Source: Chryseobacterium sp.
GTDB taxonomy: Bacteria > Bacteroidota > Bacteroidia > Flavobacteriales > Weeksellaceae
DNA length: 10,738 bases
Assembly: GCA_030146295.1 (NCBI GenBank)
Contig: JASLCD010000092.1
Coordinates: forward strand, 1 to 10,738
Reading direction: 5' to 3'
Shown in pieces: positions 1 through 7,483 of the stretch. The translations under genes were made by a program, and so were the position numbers. The notes beneath the pieces were generated by a model. The model was not told the DNA's origin. It searched no databases and saw nothing but the letters and a program-made list of their open reading frames with translations. How positions within the stretch are numbered: the stretch's first letter is position 1; each line of letters begins with the position of its first letter.

Positions 1-8
1 AACATCAA

Positions 9-88
9 GCCCAGGTGGCGGAATTGGTAGACGCGCTGGTCTCAAACACCAGTTCTTAGGAGTACCGGTTCGATCCCGGTCCTGGGTA
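9..88 (+). tRNA. tRNA-Leu, anticodon CAA
   Basis: This is a complete tRNA that reads UUG leucine codons. The acceptor stem is GCCCAGG (9-15) with CCTGGGT (81-87), the first pair being a G.U wobble, and the discriminator A is at 88. The anticodon stem CTGGT (36-40) pairs with ACCAG (48-52). The 7-nt loop CTCAAAC puts CAA at 43-45. The T-stem ACCGG (64-68) pairs with CCGGT (76-80) around the loop TTCGATC. The variable region (53-63) is short for a class II tRNA, with a tiny CT/AG stem. CCA is not encoded (the next bases are CA, then A-rich), so it would be added after transcription. The gene lies next to the 3' end of the nuclease operon, a common setting for tRNA-targeted islands. Confidence 0.97.
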
Positions 89-90
89 CA

Positions 91-127
91 AAAAACCTCT
101 GAAATCTTTTGATTTTCAGAGGTTTTT
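91..127. terminator. bidirectional intrinsic terminator between tRNA-Leu and the nuclease operon
   Basis: A 14-bp perfect stem, AAAAACCTCTGAAA (91-104) with its complement at 114-127, encloses a 9-nt loop. An A-run on the left and a T-run on the right give U-tracts on both strands. It can end the tRNA transcript on the plus strand and the four-gene operon arriving on the minus strand, whose last stop codon is at 159-161. Confidence 0.85.
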
Positions 128-134
128 GATTTTT

Positions 135-157
135 AGGGGATCAAAAAGGGGATTAAT
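135..157. repeat. tandem AGGGGAT-type direct repeats beside the tRNA
   Basis: Two near-identical units, AGGGGATCAAAA (135-146) and AGGGGATTAAT (147-157), stand side by side just past the tRNA terminator and before the operon's last stop codon. Short G-rich tandem repeats 3' of a tRNA could be arm-type binding sites of a tyrosine integrase, marking an island edge. No integrase gene and no second copy of the tRNA 3' end is seen in the window, so the att-site reading is only an inference. Confidence 0.35.
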
Positions 158-158
158 T

Positions 159-1409
159 TTATTCAAAATTGTAATCTGAAAGTTTATCTAAGTAATTGAT
201 TCCATTAAAACCTCTCATACCTGGTCTCTTAAAAAGCGTATAAGACACTTCTTCCCTTACCTCTTCAATATTATTCACCTTTTCATTAATATGGAAAGTA
301 TGATACTTAGGAACAATTTTAATTAAAAGACATCCGGAATCTGTAAAATCTCTAGAAATTAATTTCCATTTGAGTATTATTTCGGAATACTCTTTAACCT
401 TAGGACTGATAAAAAAATTACCTGTAGTAAAATAATCTTCAGGCACTAAAATTGAGTTTTTGGGTTTTATATAAAGTGATCTATTTGAATTTCTATATTC
501 TTTGACATTGTTAATAAAATGTGGTTCTAATAATACATTTTTGCTTTCAGCGCCAACCTCTTCAAAATCTCCTTCAAAATCAAGCTCAATTTTGAAATCC
601 TCAATAACAGATTGCCCAGAATTTTTAATCTGGAGCTTTAGCCAACAATTACGTCCCCAAACATATTTTTCACCTAGCAATGCATGGTTAAAATTCAAGT
701 TCTCAAATGTATGCCCTCTATTAATTTTCAAAATATCTTCAACTTCTTTATCAGAGAATTTCATATTAGAAAAAACATTTTTGAGCATTGCAATATTTTT
801 TGTTTCTTCTTCTAGCTGATCATTAGCTGTTTTTAATTCATAACGTTTGATATTTTTTTGAAACTTTGGATGACAAATCACTTCACTCTTTCCATTGTCA
901 AACGTTATAGAAATTTCCTTTACTCGATGAAAATCTTCATTTTTAACATACCAATTATAGACTTCTGGAAATTCAGATAATTTTCTTTCAAAAAACTCCC
1001 AGAAGCAAATTTGAATAGAGAAAAGACCATTTTTAATATTTTCTACACTTGTTGTTCTAACATATTCTTCAATTTTCTGATCTTTAGGAAGTGATGTTGC
1101 AATAATTAGTTTACTTAAGGTAGGTTGAAAATCTTTAGCTTTATCAATTTCTGCTTGAATATCTTTTATAGTAATTCTATTAGGAGAGCCATTAATAAGA
1201 TTTAATTTTTTATTTTTACACTGTATTCCATTATAATTTAGCCCATCATTTACTGGACCATAAATATCAACTCCATTTTGACCTTGTGCATTGTCTGAAT
1301 TAAATTCTATTTCATGTGGAATTTTCCATATTTCACCAAAAAGTTTAAGACACAATGTCTCAAAATCTTGCCAGTTTTTTGGAGGATGTATATTTACAGG
1401 AGATTTCAT
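159..1409 (-). CDS. Mrr/PD-(D/E)XK-like endonuclease-domain protein, fourth gene of the operon
   Basis: This 416-aa soluble protein is probably a DNA endonuclease effector. Residues about 10-150 carry the hallmarks of a restriction-endonuclease fold: a helix with W13 and E17 (NWQDFETLC), then GVD with D48, then GIQCK with Q63 and K65. Together these make the E...D...QxK active site of Mrr-like enzymes. Residues about 195-230 are charged and helical. About 250-370 alternate hydrophobic strands (WLKLQIKNSG, KIELDFEG, EIILKWKLI), suggesting a beta-sandwich that could bind a partner or ligand; I do not recognise this part. It is not an obvious SAVED domain, although nuclease-sensor fusions of this shape occur in defence proteins. 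The gene starts 64 nt after the upstream stop codon, with an A-rich leader and no Shine-Dalgarno. It is last in the operon and ends at the tRNA-side terminator. The nuclease call is fairly secure; the target is unknown. Confidence 0.75.
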   Translation of the reverse strand: MKSPVNIHPPKNWQDFETLCLKLFGEIWKIPHEIEFNSDNAQGQNGVDIYGPVNDGLNYNGIQCKNKKLNLINGSPNRITIKDIQAEIDKAKDFQPTLSKLIIATSLPKDQKIEEYVRTTSVENIKNGLFSIQICFWEFFERKLSEFPEVYNWYVKNEDFHRVKEISITFDNGKSEVICHPKFQKNIKRYELKTANDQLEEETKNIAMLKNVFSNMKFSDKEVEDILKINRGHTFENLNFNHALLGEKYVWGRNCWLKLQIKNSGQSVIEDFKIELDFEGDFEEVGAESKNVLLEPHFINNVKEYRNSNRSLYIKPKNSILVPEDYFTTGNFFISPKVKEYSEIILKWKLISRDFTDSGCLLIKIVPKYHTFHINEKVNNIEEVREEVSYTLFKRPGMRGFNGINYLDKLSDYNFE

Positions 1410-1473
1410 TTTATTTTTTTACAGTCTTTAAGGAATTAAAATAGTAATTATTTACCATTATCAATAATATTAA

Positions 1474-3303
1474 TCAATATATATCATCTGCTGAAATAAA
1501 ATCTACATTAAAGTTCTTTGCGTATTCTCTTAATTTACTTTTCCGTTTTTCATGAAAATTTATTTCGTTTTCAAAACCTAGCCCATTTAAATAATGTGCA
1601 TCAAAAATATCTGACATTTTAATATTTGTAGTCAGAATATCTTCCTTATGAGCTAATTTTTTAAACAAAGATGGTGAGGTCAAAAATAAACCACACATTT
1701 CAAGTTCATCACTACAAATAAGCCTTTCATGGAAAGCTTCACGATAATCAATATAATTAAGAAATGATTCTCTTGCAGAGCCATTCTTCAATTTTTGCAG
1801 AGTTAATAAAAAAATCTCCAAATCATCAACACAAATAGAATAAGGATACAAGTCTTCTTCATTCTTAATTAATAACTCTTCCAAATTAGTTTGTATACCT
1901 CCATACTTATGTTGGGTTACAACAATAGAATAGAAATTTTTAATTTTTTGGGGTCGGACTTCAAATAATTCCTTATTTGTTTTTACATCATAAATTTTAA
2001 AATTGTTTTTTTCTTCAATCTTATTCTCTAGTCTTTTACACTGATCATAAGCTTTCTGAATACCATTTTTAAAATCAGATCTAATTTTATCAAATGCTTT
2101 TATCGGATTTCTCATAGGGGCTCTGAATTTAAAATCCTTAATTTCAATTATTAGAAATGTTCCTTTGTAAAATATCGCTAAATCTTGTTCTGCTTTATTT
2201 GTTTTGTCAAAATAAAATGAACTAAAAAATTTTGCATCCTCTTTAAATAAATGTTTAAAGATCTTTAAACATTTATTTTCTAACATTTTATTTTTAAACT
2301 GAATATATTTTTCCTTTCTAACTTCAGATAACTTTAGACTTATCCTATTATAAAAAGCTTCTAACAAAAATTTACCATTTGGAAAAAGAATTTCATCATT
2401 ACTTAGCTCGATTAAAGGAGTATCAAAATATTGACGATTATCAGCATAATAAATAGTCCGCCCCTTTACTTTGCTCACATCATATTTTAAAAATTCGATT
2501 AAATTAGAAATTATTTCGTCTTCTAAATTTATCAAAGAAAGCTCTTTCTTTTTTACTATAAAAATATATCCTGGTCTAGTCATAAAACCAAATAAATCTT
2601 TTAATTCAGGCTGTATAGCCCAATCTTTGGGATCAATTACTCCCCTTTCAATAAATTTAGAGGTTAACTCTTTCCATTTTTCTGGATGCTGATGATAATA
2701 TAGACTCTTATCCGCCTTTTCTTGTAATATTTGATTTATAGAAAGACAAAATTTTATAATATCATCTGTTTTAAAACCATACTCTCTAAATATATCATTA
2801 TCAAATTTAAAAAAATTTGATTGGATACGATATATAGTCTGTTCATCAAAAGATAATTGCCCGTTTGCATAATATTCAAAAAATGATTTTAATGAAACAC
2901 TAATCTTATCCAATTGAAAGTTTGTTGTATTTTCTTCAAAAAATCCAATTTCGCCAAAATAGGTCATTTCAACTTCATCCAAAAGTTTCATTAATTTGTC
3001 CCATTCTTTCTCGTCAGGTGAATCTTCTTTTTCTGAATGATCCTTCGAAAAATATAAATCAAGTAAATAAGCAAATTGTTTAAGAGGAGATTTTAGAATT
3101 TTAAAAACTTCCAATGAATCTCTAAAATGAATAGCATTTATCATTTGTAATAAAAAAGGAAGAAATGTATCCTTTTTTATATTACGCAAAATAAATGTAG
3201 CATCATTAATTATTTCTTCTTGAGATCTTCTGTTTTCTCGGAATTTAAGCATTGACGTTAAATTCTTTTGCAATTCTTTTTTTACATTAGAGTTTATAGA
3301 CAT
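1474..3303 (-). CDS. large protein with a PD-(D/E)XK nuclease core, third gene of the operon
   Basis: This 609-aa protein is not one I can name, but it contains a nuclease-like core. At residues 370-392 the stretch AEQDLAIFYK...FLIIEIKDF gives D374, then E387-I-K389 on the next strand, the D-x12-ExK signature of PD-(D/E)XK (NERD-like) nucleases. A following helix near 413-424 (IQKAYDQCKRL) resembles the Gln-bearing helix often found after this core. Residues 1-360 are mostly helical and charged, and could be a scaffold or DNA-contacting region. The C-terminal 200 residues are mixed alpha/beta. No membrane segment or signal peptide is seen. It lies 64 nt downstream of the helicase gene in the same direction with no terminator between, so it is probably co-transcribed. 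A 34-bp perfect palindrome lies inside the gene just upstream of the active-site codons. The nuclease fold is likely; the biological role is inferred from context. Confidence 0.7.
   Translation of the reverse strand: MSINSNVKKELQKNLTSMLKFRENRRSQEEIINDATFILRNIKKDTFLPFLLQMINAIHFRDSLEVFKILKSPLKQFAYLLDLYFSKDHSEKEDSPDEKEWDKLMKLLDEVEMTYFGEIGFFEENTTNFQLDKISVSLKSFFEYYANGQLSFDEQTIYRIQSNFFKFDNDIFREYGFKTDDIIKFCLSINQILQEKADKSLYYHQHPEKWKELTSKFIERGVIDPKDWAIQPELKDLFGFMTRPGYIFIVKKKELSLINLEDEIISNLIEFLKYDVSKVKGRTIYYADNRQYFDTPLIELSNDEILFPNGKFLLEAFYNRISLKLSEVRKEKYIQFKNKMLENKCLKIFKHLFKEDAKFFSSFYFDKTNKAEQDLAIFYKGTFLIIEIKDFKFRAPMRNPIKAFDKIRSDFKNGIQKAYDQCKRLENKIEEKNNFKIYDVKTNKELFEVRPQKIKNFYSIVVTQHKYGGIQTNLEELLIKNEEDLYPYSICVDDLEIFLLTLQKLKNGSARESFLNYIDYREAFHERLICSDELEMCGLFLTSPSLFKKLAHKEDILTTNIKMSDIFDAHYLNGLGFENEINFHEKRKSKLREYAKNFNVDFISADDIY
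2245..2278. repeat. 34-bp perfect palindrome inside the PD-(D/E)XK gene
   Basis: The half-site AAATAAATGTTTAAAGA (2245-2261) is followed directly by its exact reverse complement (2262-2278), with no spacer and no mismatch. In the coding frame it specifies a KCLKIFKHLF stretch at about residues 344-353, shortly before the nuclease motif. It could form a cruciform or mRNA hairpin, or be a symmetric protein-binding or cleavage site. Confidence 0.9.
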
Positions 3304-3367
3304 GATAATTTGACTCGTTTATAGGATTTAATTTAAAAAATTGATATACATAATAATCAGATTACAT

Positions 3368-5194
3368 CTAACTTGAAATAAAACTCTCTACATCAATAGT
3401 ATTCTCTTCTCCAAACCAATCCTTGATATTTGTATATGCAAGCTCATCTATTCTAGATAACATTAATACAATTAAATTTTCTTTTGCTCTAGAACATTCT
3501 ACATAAAATAAATTTCTTGTAAGCAATTTTCTTTTTTCATCATTATCTGAGTCATTAAAGAAATTATTAAAATTATATTCCTGTTTCCACTCAGTATCAT
3601 CAATAACAGTGAGAACATTTCTATATTCATCACCTTTAGTACCATGCTTAGTTGAAAAAACTGTTTGGTTTTGAGTATGCTTCCAAAATTTCAAAATCTC
3701 TTTATACGGAAGATTTATAAAATCTTCATAAAATTTTTTATCTTTCTCTATCTTATCTTTATTTTCATCATCTAATTCGTCTAAATTTTGATTTATTCTA
3801 TTAGAATATTCTTGAAAAGAACTAGAAGAAATAATTCCATTGCCTAGAATTATCTGTAAAACTTCACCTATGGTTTTTGAACCTCTATTAATATTTAAAT
3901 CCTCTAAAATATCAGATATTATCTTCTTTTTAGAATGTTCAAAATCATTTAAAATAGTACCATTTTTTCTTATAAACCTTATAACTTCATTATGATTATC
4001 AAGCTCCCAATAAAGCATCAAATGTTCAATTCCAACAGGTCTTTCCTGAGAACTTTTTTTATCAATATACCCCGTAATTAATTTAACAAGAATATGATTT
4101 CTGTCTAAAAGTCTTTCCTTTACAGCCCTTCCAAACCTTTTAGAAAATAATTTATATAAATTACTAAATCCTGCTCTCTCTGCTATACGACTGTTTGCTA
4201 ACACCAGAATCTTATCCTGATTATCAGATTTAAAATCCCACCCTTTTTCTCTTAATTTATTAATAACCCCATCGTAAAAATTATTTTTATCATTTTTTAA
4301 TGAATTTTCAAATTCGGTAATCTTCTGTCTTTCTCCCTTTTCAGGGTGATTCTTCCAATAAATGAATTTGATTGAGCCATCAATTATTGCTTGAGGATGC
4401 TGTGTGATATTAGTTCTAAAACTATTTAATAGTTTTACAACTTCTTTTGAAGATCTATAATTTTCTTCTTTTTTAATTAAAACAAGAATATTTTCTCTTG
4501 CATAATAATTTTCCAAATTACCTACACCTACATCATAAATTTTCTGATGAGAATCTCCATAAAAACCAAGAACCAGTCTTTTTTCATTTCGTTTCAATAA
4601 AAAATCAATAAGAGCCTGTATAGTATCTGATGAAGTATCTTGATATTCATCAACAAAAATATATGGGAATTTTTGTGCTACGATAGATGTTAAAAGAGGA
4701 TAAAATTCAAAAAGCATTTTTGCTAATTCTATTACATCATCATGATGTAATTCTCCATTTTCAAAATCACGAAAAGACGAGTCATTATAAAAAACACTTT
4801 CAATATTATCAACTCTATTACTTAAATTTTCTAAATATTTAGAGTCTTTACCATGCGCAACATCCTCTTGATATCTCATTTCATTTAATTTACAAAGTTC
4901 AATTTTGAGTTGCTTTTGAAATTGTTTTATTGATTTCCATAAAAATTCATGAATTGTATATACATTCACCAAATCATTAAATTCAATCCTTTTGATAATT
5001 TCATTTTTTGCGACATTAGTATAAGTAATACAGACAATACTTTGATTATGTAAACGTAAACTTTCTCCTTCTGTTTCAATTAAATGATGTAATGTTTGAA
5101 TCAGCACATAAGTTTTACCAGAACCAGCACCCGCCTCAACGACAAAACTAGATTTCTTTTCGAGACATTCTATAATTTCTTCAAACGCTGCCAT
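3368..5194 (-). CDS. gajB: UvrD/PcrA/Rep-like superfamily 1 helicase, GajB-like
   Basis: This 608-aa SF1A DNA helicase is the likely partner of the OLD nuclease encoded just upstream. Its motifs appear in order: Walker A AGAGSGKT (21-28), motif Ia CITYTNVAKNEI (55-66), motif Ib around TIHEF (80-84), Walker B VDEYQDT (181-187), motif III GDSHQKIY (213-220), motif IV ENYRSS (244-249), motif V TKHGTKGDEYRNVL (515-528) and motif VI FYVECSRAKENL (563-574). No nuclease domain is fused to it. It is longer than the well-known Bacillus GajB (about 500 aa), the extra length falling between motifs IV and V. The ATG follows the nuclease stop codon after one nucleotide (TAA-T-ATG), which implies translational coupling and a fixed stoichiometry. 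In Gabija, GajB is thought to sense or respond to DNA ends and nucleotide depletion and to activate GajA. The helicase assignment is secure; the Gabija role rests on the pairing. Confidence 0.92.
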   Translation of the reverse strand: MAAFEEIIECLEKKSSFVVEAGAGSGKTYVLIQTLHHLIETEGESLRLHNQSIVCITYTNVAKNEIIKRIEFNDLVNVYTIHEFLWKSIKQFQKQLKIELCKLNEMRYQEDVAHGKDSKYLENLSNRVDNIESVFYNDSSFRDFENGELHHDDVIELAKMLFEFYPLLTSIVAQKFPYIFVDEYQDTSSDTIQALIDFLLKRNEKRLVLGFYGDSHQKIYDVGVGNLENYYARENILVLIKKEENYRSSKEVVKLLNSFRTNITQHPQAIIDGSIKFIYWKNHPEKGERQKITEFENSLKNDKNNFYDGVINKLREKGWDFKSDNQDKILVLANSRIAERAGFSNLYKLFSKRFGRAVKERLLDRNHILVKLITGYIDKKSSQERPVGIEHLMLYWELDNHNEVIRFIRKNGTILNDFEHSKKKIISDILEDLNINRGSKTIGEVLQIILGNGIISSSSFQEYSNRINQNLDELDDENKDKIEKDKKFYEDFINLPYKEILKFWKHTQNQTVFSTKHGTKGDEYRNVLTVIDDTEWKQEYNFNNFFNDSDNDEKRKLLTRNLFYVECSRAKENLIVLMLSRIDELAYTNIKDWFGEENTIDVESFISS

Positions 5195-5195
5195 A

Positions 5196-7256
5196 TTAAT
5201 TCAATTCTAAGTGTTCATTATTTACTAACCACGATAAACCTTCTTGAATATATTTGGGCACTATCCATTCAAGAGCAGTTCCTTTTTCATCAAAGGTCAT
5301 TAAGTCAAACGTAAAGCTTGTTTTTTGCTTAGAAGATAGATCAACTTTTGCTTGATCTTTTTCTGTATCCATATAAATTAAATCATCTAAATTTTTAAGC
5401 TTTTGGTACGAAAAGCATTTATAAACATCTAATTCTCGACCATCATCAGAAAAATATTTACTTTTAAAAAAAGTTTGATTGCAATTAATAATTGCATTTT
5501 CTAAACTTCTTGCAACGAAAGTATCATCATTTTCAGCAATTTGAAAAGCAACTCTAATAATTTTTGACTCATCTAATTTTTCTTGAGAGCCCAGAGCAAG
5601 TAATTCCGCAATCTTTGTCTTTTCTGGTAACCAGCTAGATAAGGTTGAATTAGCTGTATTTGCATTTTCTTTTAATACATGGCAAGATTCTCCTGTAACA
5701 AAATCAACAGAATCTATATCAGTAATAATAAGAACTTTTGTATTTAAAAATTTAAAAAATTCTTTGAATTTATGTGTGTAAGAACCTCCAATTTCAACAA
5801 TTGAAACGTATTCATTTTCTAAATCTTTTGCAACTTTTTTTATAAACAAAGGCATCAAAAGTTTTTCGGTAATTCCTTCCACCATAATCACTTTATCCGC
5901 AAAAAATAAATCACATCTATTTAAATTTAAATATTGTTTTAAGAATCTAAATGTGTTCTTGTCTTTTTCCTTATGTCTGAAGTCATTAAAATCTTTAACT
6001 TCAATAATCGTTTTATCATCTTTTTTAAATTTATTGAAATATCTAATTCTTTCAAAACTTCTTTTTACGTTAAGCCCAGCTTCAGCAATCATGTGAGAAG
6101 AATGAGTACTAATGATTAACTGTATTTGTACACCAGCTTCCTGAATAGTTTCTCTTACTTGTTCAATAAATACCTGTTGCATTTGCGGATGCAAATGCGC
6201 CTCAGGCTCTTCGAGGAGAATTGTCAAGATCTCTGTTTCATGTTTGGCTTTATTTTTTTTAAAATTTTCAATAAATGCCACAATCTTCAATACTAAAAAA
6301 ATAAGATTACTATATCCTAACCCATTATAATTTTCAGGAAGTTCAATCCCTCCATTTTTATAAAAATATTTTATATTATTTTTTATAATACTTTCAGGAT
6401 CAAATTTGGATTTTAATATTATTTCTGGAATATTTATGTCTTTGTCAATGCCAAATAATTTCAGTTTTGTGAGAATTTTTTCAAGGACTTTTTCATATTT
6501 ATCATCTAAGACGGCTGACACAGTTTTGAGCGTATCTTTTAGGGCTTCTACATCGTCATCTTGATCACCATGAATATTTCTATAATAATCCGAAAAGCCC
6601 ACTGCTAATGACCTATTCTTATCCATTGCTGTATCATCCAATTTTCTTGATGCCTGAATAGTTTCAAAACATAGTACTTTTAATACTTTATTTAAAATAT
6701 TATCTTCTATTAAATTATCTCCACCAAAAACATGTATGGAATAATAGCCTGCAATACTTTCATTTAACCATTCAATAAGTCCAACTTCTTGGTTTTCTCT
6801 ATTATGAAATGTTTTAAATAGATTAATTGTATCAGTTGGTTCATATTTAAAGGTTATGCGTGCTTCAGTTTTTAAGTCATCTAAATCAGAAATAAAATCA
6901 CTTATGTTTATCAAAGAATCTGTAACCTTATCATAACTAATTCCAATATTTAAACAAATTTTGGGAATATTTGCAATAATTTCTTTTTCTAATTCATCCT
7001 TTTTAGTATCATTAATCTCAATAAGCAATTCATCTTTATATTTTTTATAACAATTTTCAAAGACTTCATAACTATTTTGAGAAAAATCGTGAAAAGAAAT
7101 CTTATTCTTTCCTCCTAAAAATATATTGATAATTTCAAAAAGAGAAGTCTTTCCTGTATTATTTTTTCCAACAATCAAAGTAATATCATCTTCAATATTT
7201 ATAGAAATATTATCTAATAAGCGAAAGTTTGTAACAGAAATTTCAGTTATTTTCAT
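5196..7256 (-). CDS. gajA: OLD-family ATP-dependent nuclease with Toprim domain, GajA-like
   Basis: This 686-aa protein is the first gene of the operon. The N-terminal ABC-type ATPase has Walker A GKNNTGKTS (30-38), a signature-like NGLGYSN (311-317), Walker B TILLEEPEAHLHP (345-357) and the switch ISTHSSH (382-388). A coiled, variable insert lies between about 60 and 280. The C-terminal Toprim nuclease shows VIMVEGITEKLLMP (456-469, E460 and E464) and LIITDIDSVD (509-518, D513 and D515), then a late KQKTSFTFDLM block (643-653) typical of OLD nucleases. Adjacency to a UvrD-like helicase makes it a class 2 OLD protein, as in Gabija, where GajA forms a tetramer that nicks DNA when nucleotides are depleted. 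It is about 100 aa longer than the Bacillus GajA. All catalytic motifs are intact. The start is the first ATG, and the leader AATTTAACC lacks a Shine-Dalgarno. Confidence 0.92.
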   Translation of the reverse strand: MKITEISVTNFRLLDNISINIEDDITLIVGKNNTGKTSLFEIINIFLGGKNKISFHDFSQNSYEVFENCYKKYKDELLIEINDTKKDELEKEIIANIPKICLNIGISYDKVTDSLINISDFISDLDDLKTEARITFKYEPTDTINLFKTFHNRENQEVGLIEWLNESIAGYYSIHVFGGDNLIEDNILNKVLKVLCFETIQASRKLDDTAMDKNRSLAVGFSDYYRNIHGDQDDDVEALKDTLKTVSAVLDDKYEKVLEKILTKLKLFGIDKDINIPEIILKSKFDPESIIKNNIKYFYKNGGIELPENYNGLGYSNLIFLVLKIVAFIENFKKNKAKHETEILTILLEEPEAHLHPQMQQVFIEQVRETIQEAGVQIQLIISTHSSHMIAEAGLNVKRSFERIRYFNKFKKDDKTIIEVKDFNDFRHKEKDKNTFRFLKQYLNLNRCDLFFADKVIMVEGITEKLLMPLFIKKVAKDLENEYVSIVEIGGSYTHKFKEFFKFLNTKVLIITDIDSVDFVTGESCHVLKENANTANSTLSSWLPEKTKIAELLALGSQEKLDESKIIRVAFQIAENDDTFVARSLENAIINCNQTFFKSKYFSDDGRELDVYKCFSYQKLKNLDDLIYMDTEKDQAKVDLSSKQKTSFTFDLMTFDEKGTALEWIVPKYIQEGLSWLVNNEHLELN

Positions 7257-7353
7257 GGTTAAATTGAATTAATAGTTTTTAATTTTATATCTATTTGATT
7301 AATATAGACATTGTATTAAGTAAATTAGTAAAAATAGCAAAAAGCAGTACAAT

Positions 7354-7380
7354 AATTAATACGGTTTTCCGTAATTGATT
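7354..7380. promoter_or_regulatory. hairpin/dyad with TACGG-TTTT-CCGTA core between divergent genes
   Basis: TACGG (7360-7364) and CCGTA (7369-7373) pair around a TTTT loop. With A7374 bulged, AATTAA (7354-7359) pairs with TTGATT (7375-7380), giving 11 pairs including one G.U. The GC core stands out in very AT-rich DNA. Lying between divergent genes with no T-run after it, it is more likely an operator or leader hairpin than a terminator. No regulator gene is seen beside it. Confidence 0.4.
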
Positions 7381-7434
7381 TAGAATTATAAAGTCTTTTT
7401 ATAAAAAAGATATTGCCTTTTAAAAACATCTAAC

Positions 7435-7463
7435 TTGTTTTTTGATTTTTTTCATTATCTTTT
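7435..7463 (+). promoter_or_regulatory. possible Bacteroidota-type promoter for the 319-aa gene
   Basis: A TTG at 7435-7437 lies 18 nt before TATCTTTT at 7456-7463, one base from the TAnnTTTG -7 consensus. Transcription would start around 7470, leaving a very short leader before the ATG at 7484. The motifs are loose and the region is T-rich, so chance matches are easy. Confidence 0.3.
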
Positions 7464-7483
7464 AATAAACCAAAATACTTTAA

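Larger units (their letters stand above)
7257..7483. promoter_or_regulatory. divergent intergenic region between the nuclease operon and the 319-aa gene
   Basis: This 227-bp AT-rich gap must hold the promoters of the minus-strand operon and of the plus-strand gene at 7484. I see no minus-strand match to the Bacteroidota consensus (TTG...TAnnTTTG) good enough to place the operon promoter. Two dyads are visible: the hairpin at 7354-7380 (listed separately) and a weaker TTAATA-N9-TATTAA at 7299-7319 on the operon side, a possible operator. No short ORF worth calling is present. Confidence 0.5.

Noticed and set aside
502..819. Plus-strand open frame of 105 codons
   Set aside because: It lies fully antisense to the Mrr-like gene, has low-complexity Ser/Phe-rich composition and shows no domain; a shadow of the real gene.
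1410..1473. Gap of exactly 64 nt, the same length as the gap at 3304-3367
   Set aside because: The two spacers share only loose AT-rich similarity; equal length is probably coincidence.
2471..2692. Plus-strand open frame of 73 codons
   Set aside because: Antisense within the 609-aa nuclease gene, with no recognisable features.
5096..5314. Plus-strand open frame of 72 codons across the gajA/gajB junction
   Set aside because: Antisense to both well-supported genes, with no motif or promoter.
6173..6206. Hairpin with GCATTTGC/GCAAATGC stem inside gajA
   Set aside because: It falls on the codons of the conserved Walker B/His-loop segment (HLHPQMQQ), so the symmetry is probably a by-product of protein constraint.
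7431..7437. TAACTTG as a -7 element with TTG at 7413-7415
   Set aside because: The spacer is only 15 nt and the motif deviates at the conserved TTTG; the pair at 7435-7463 fits better.
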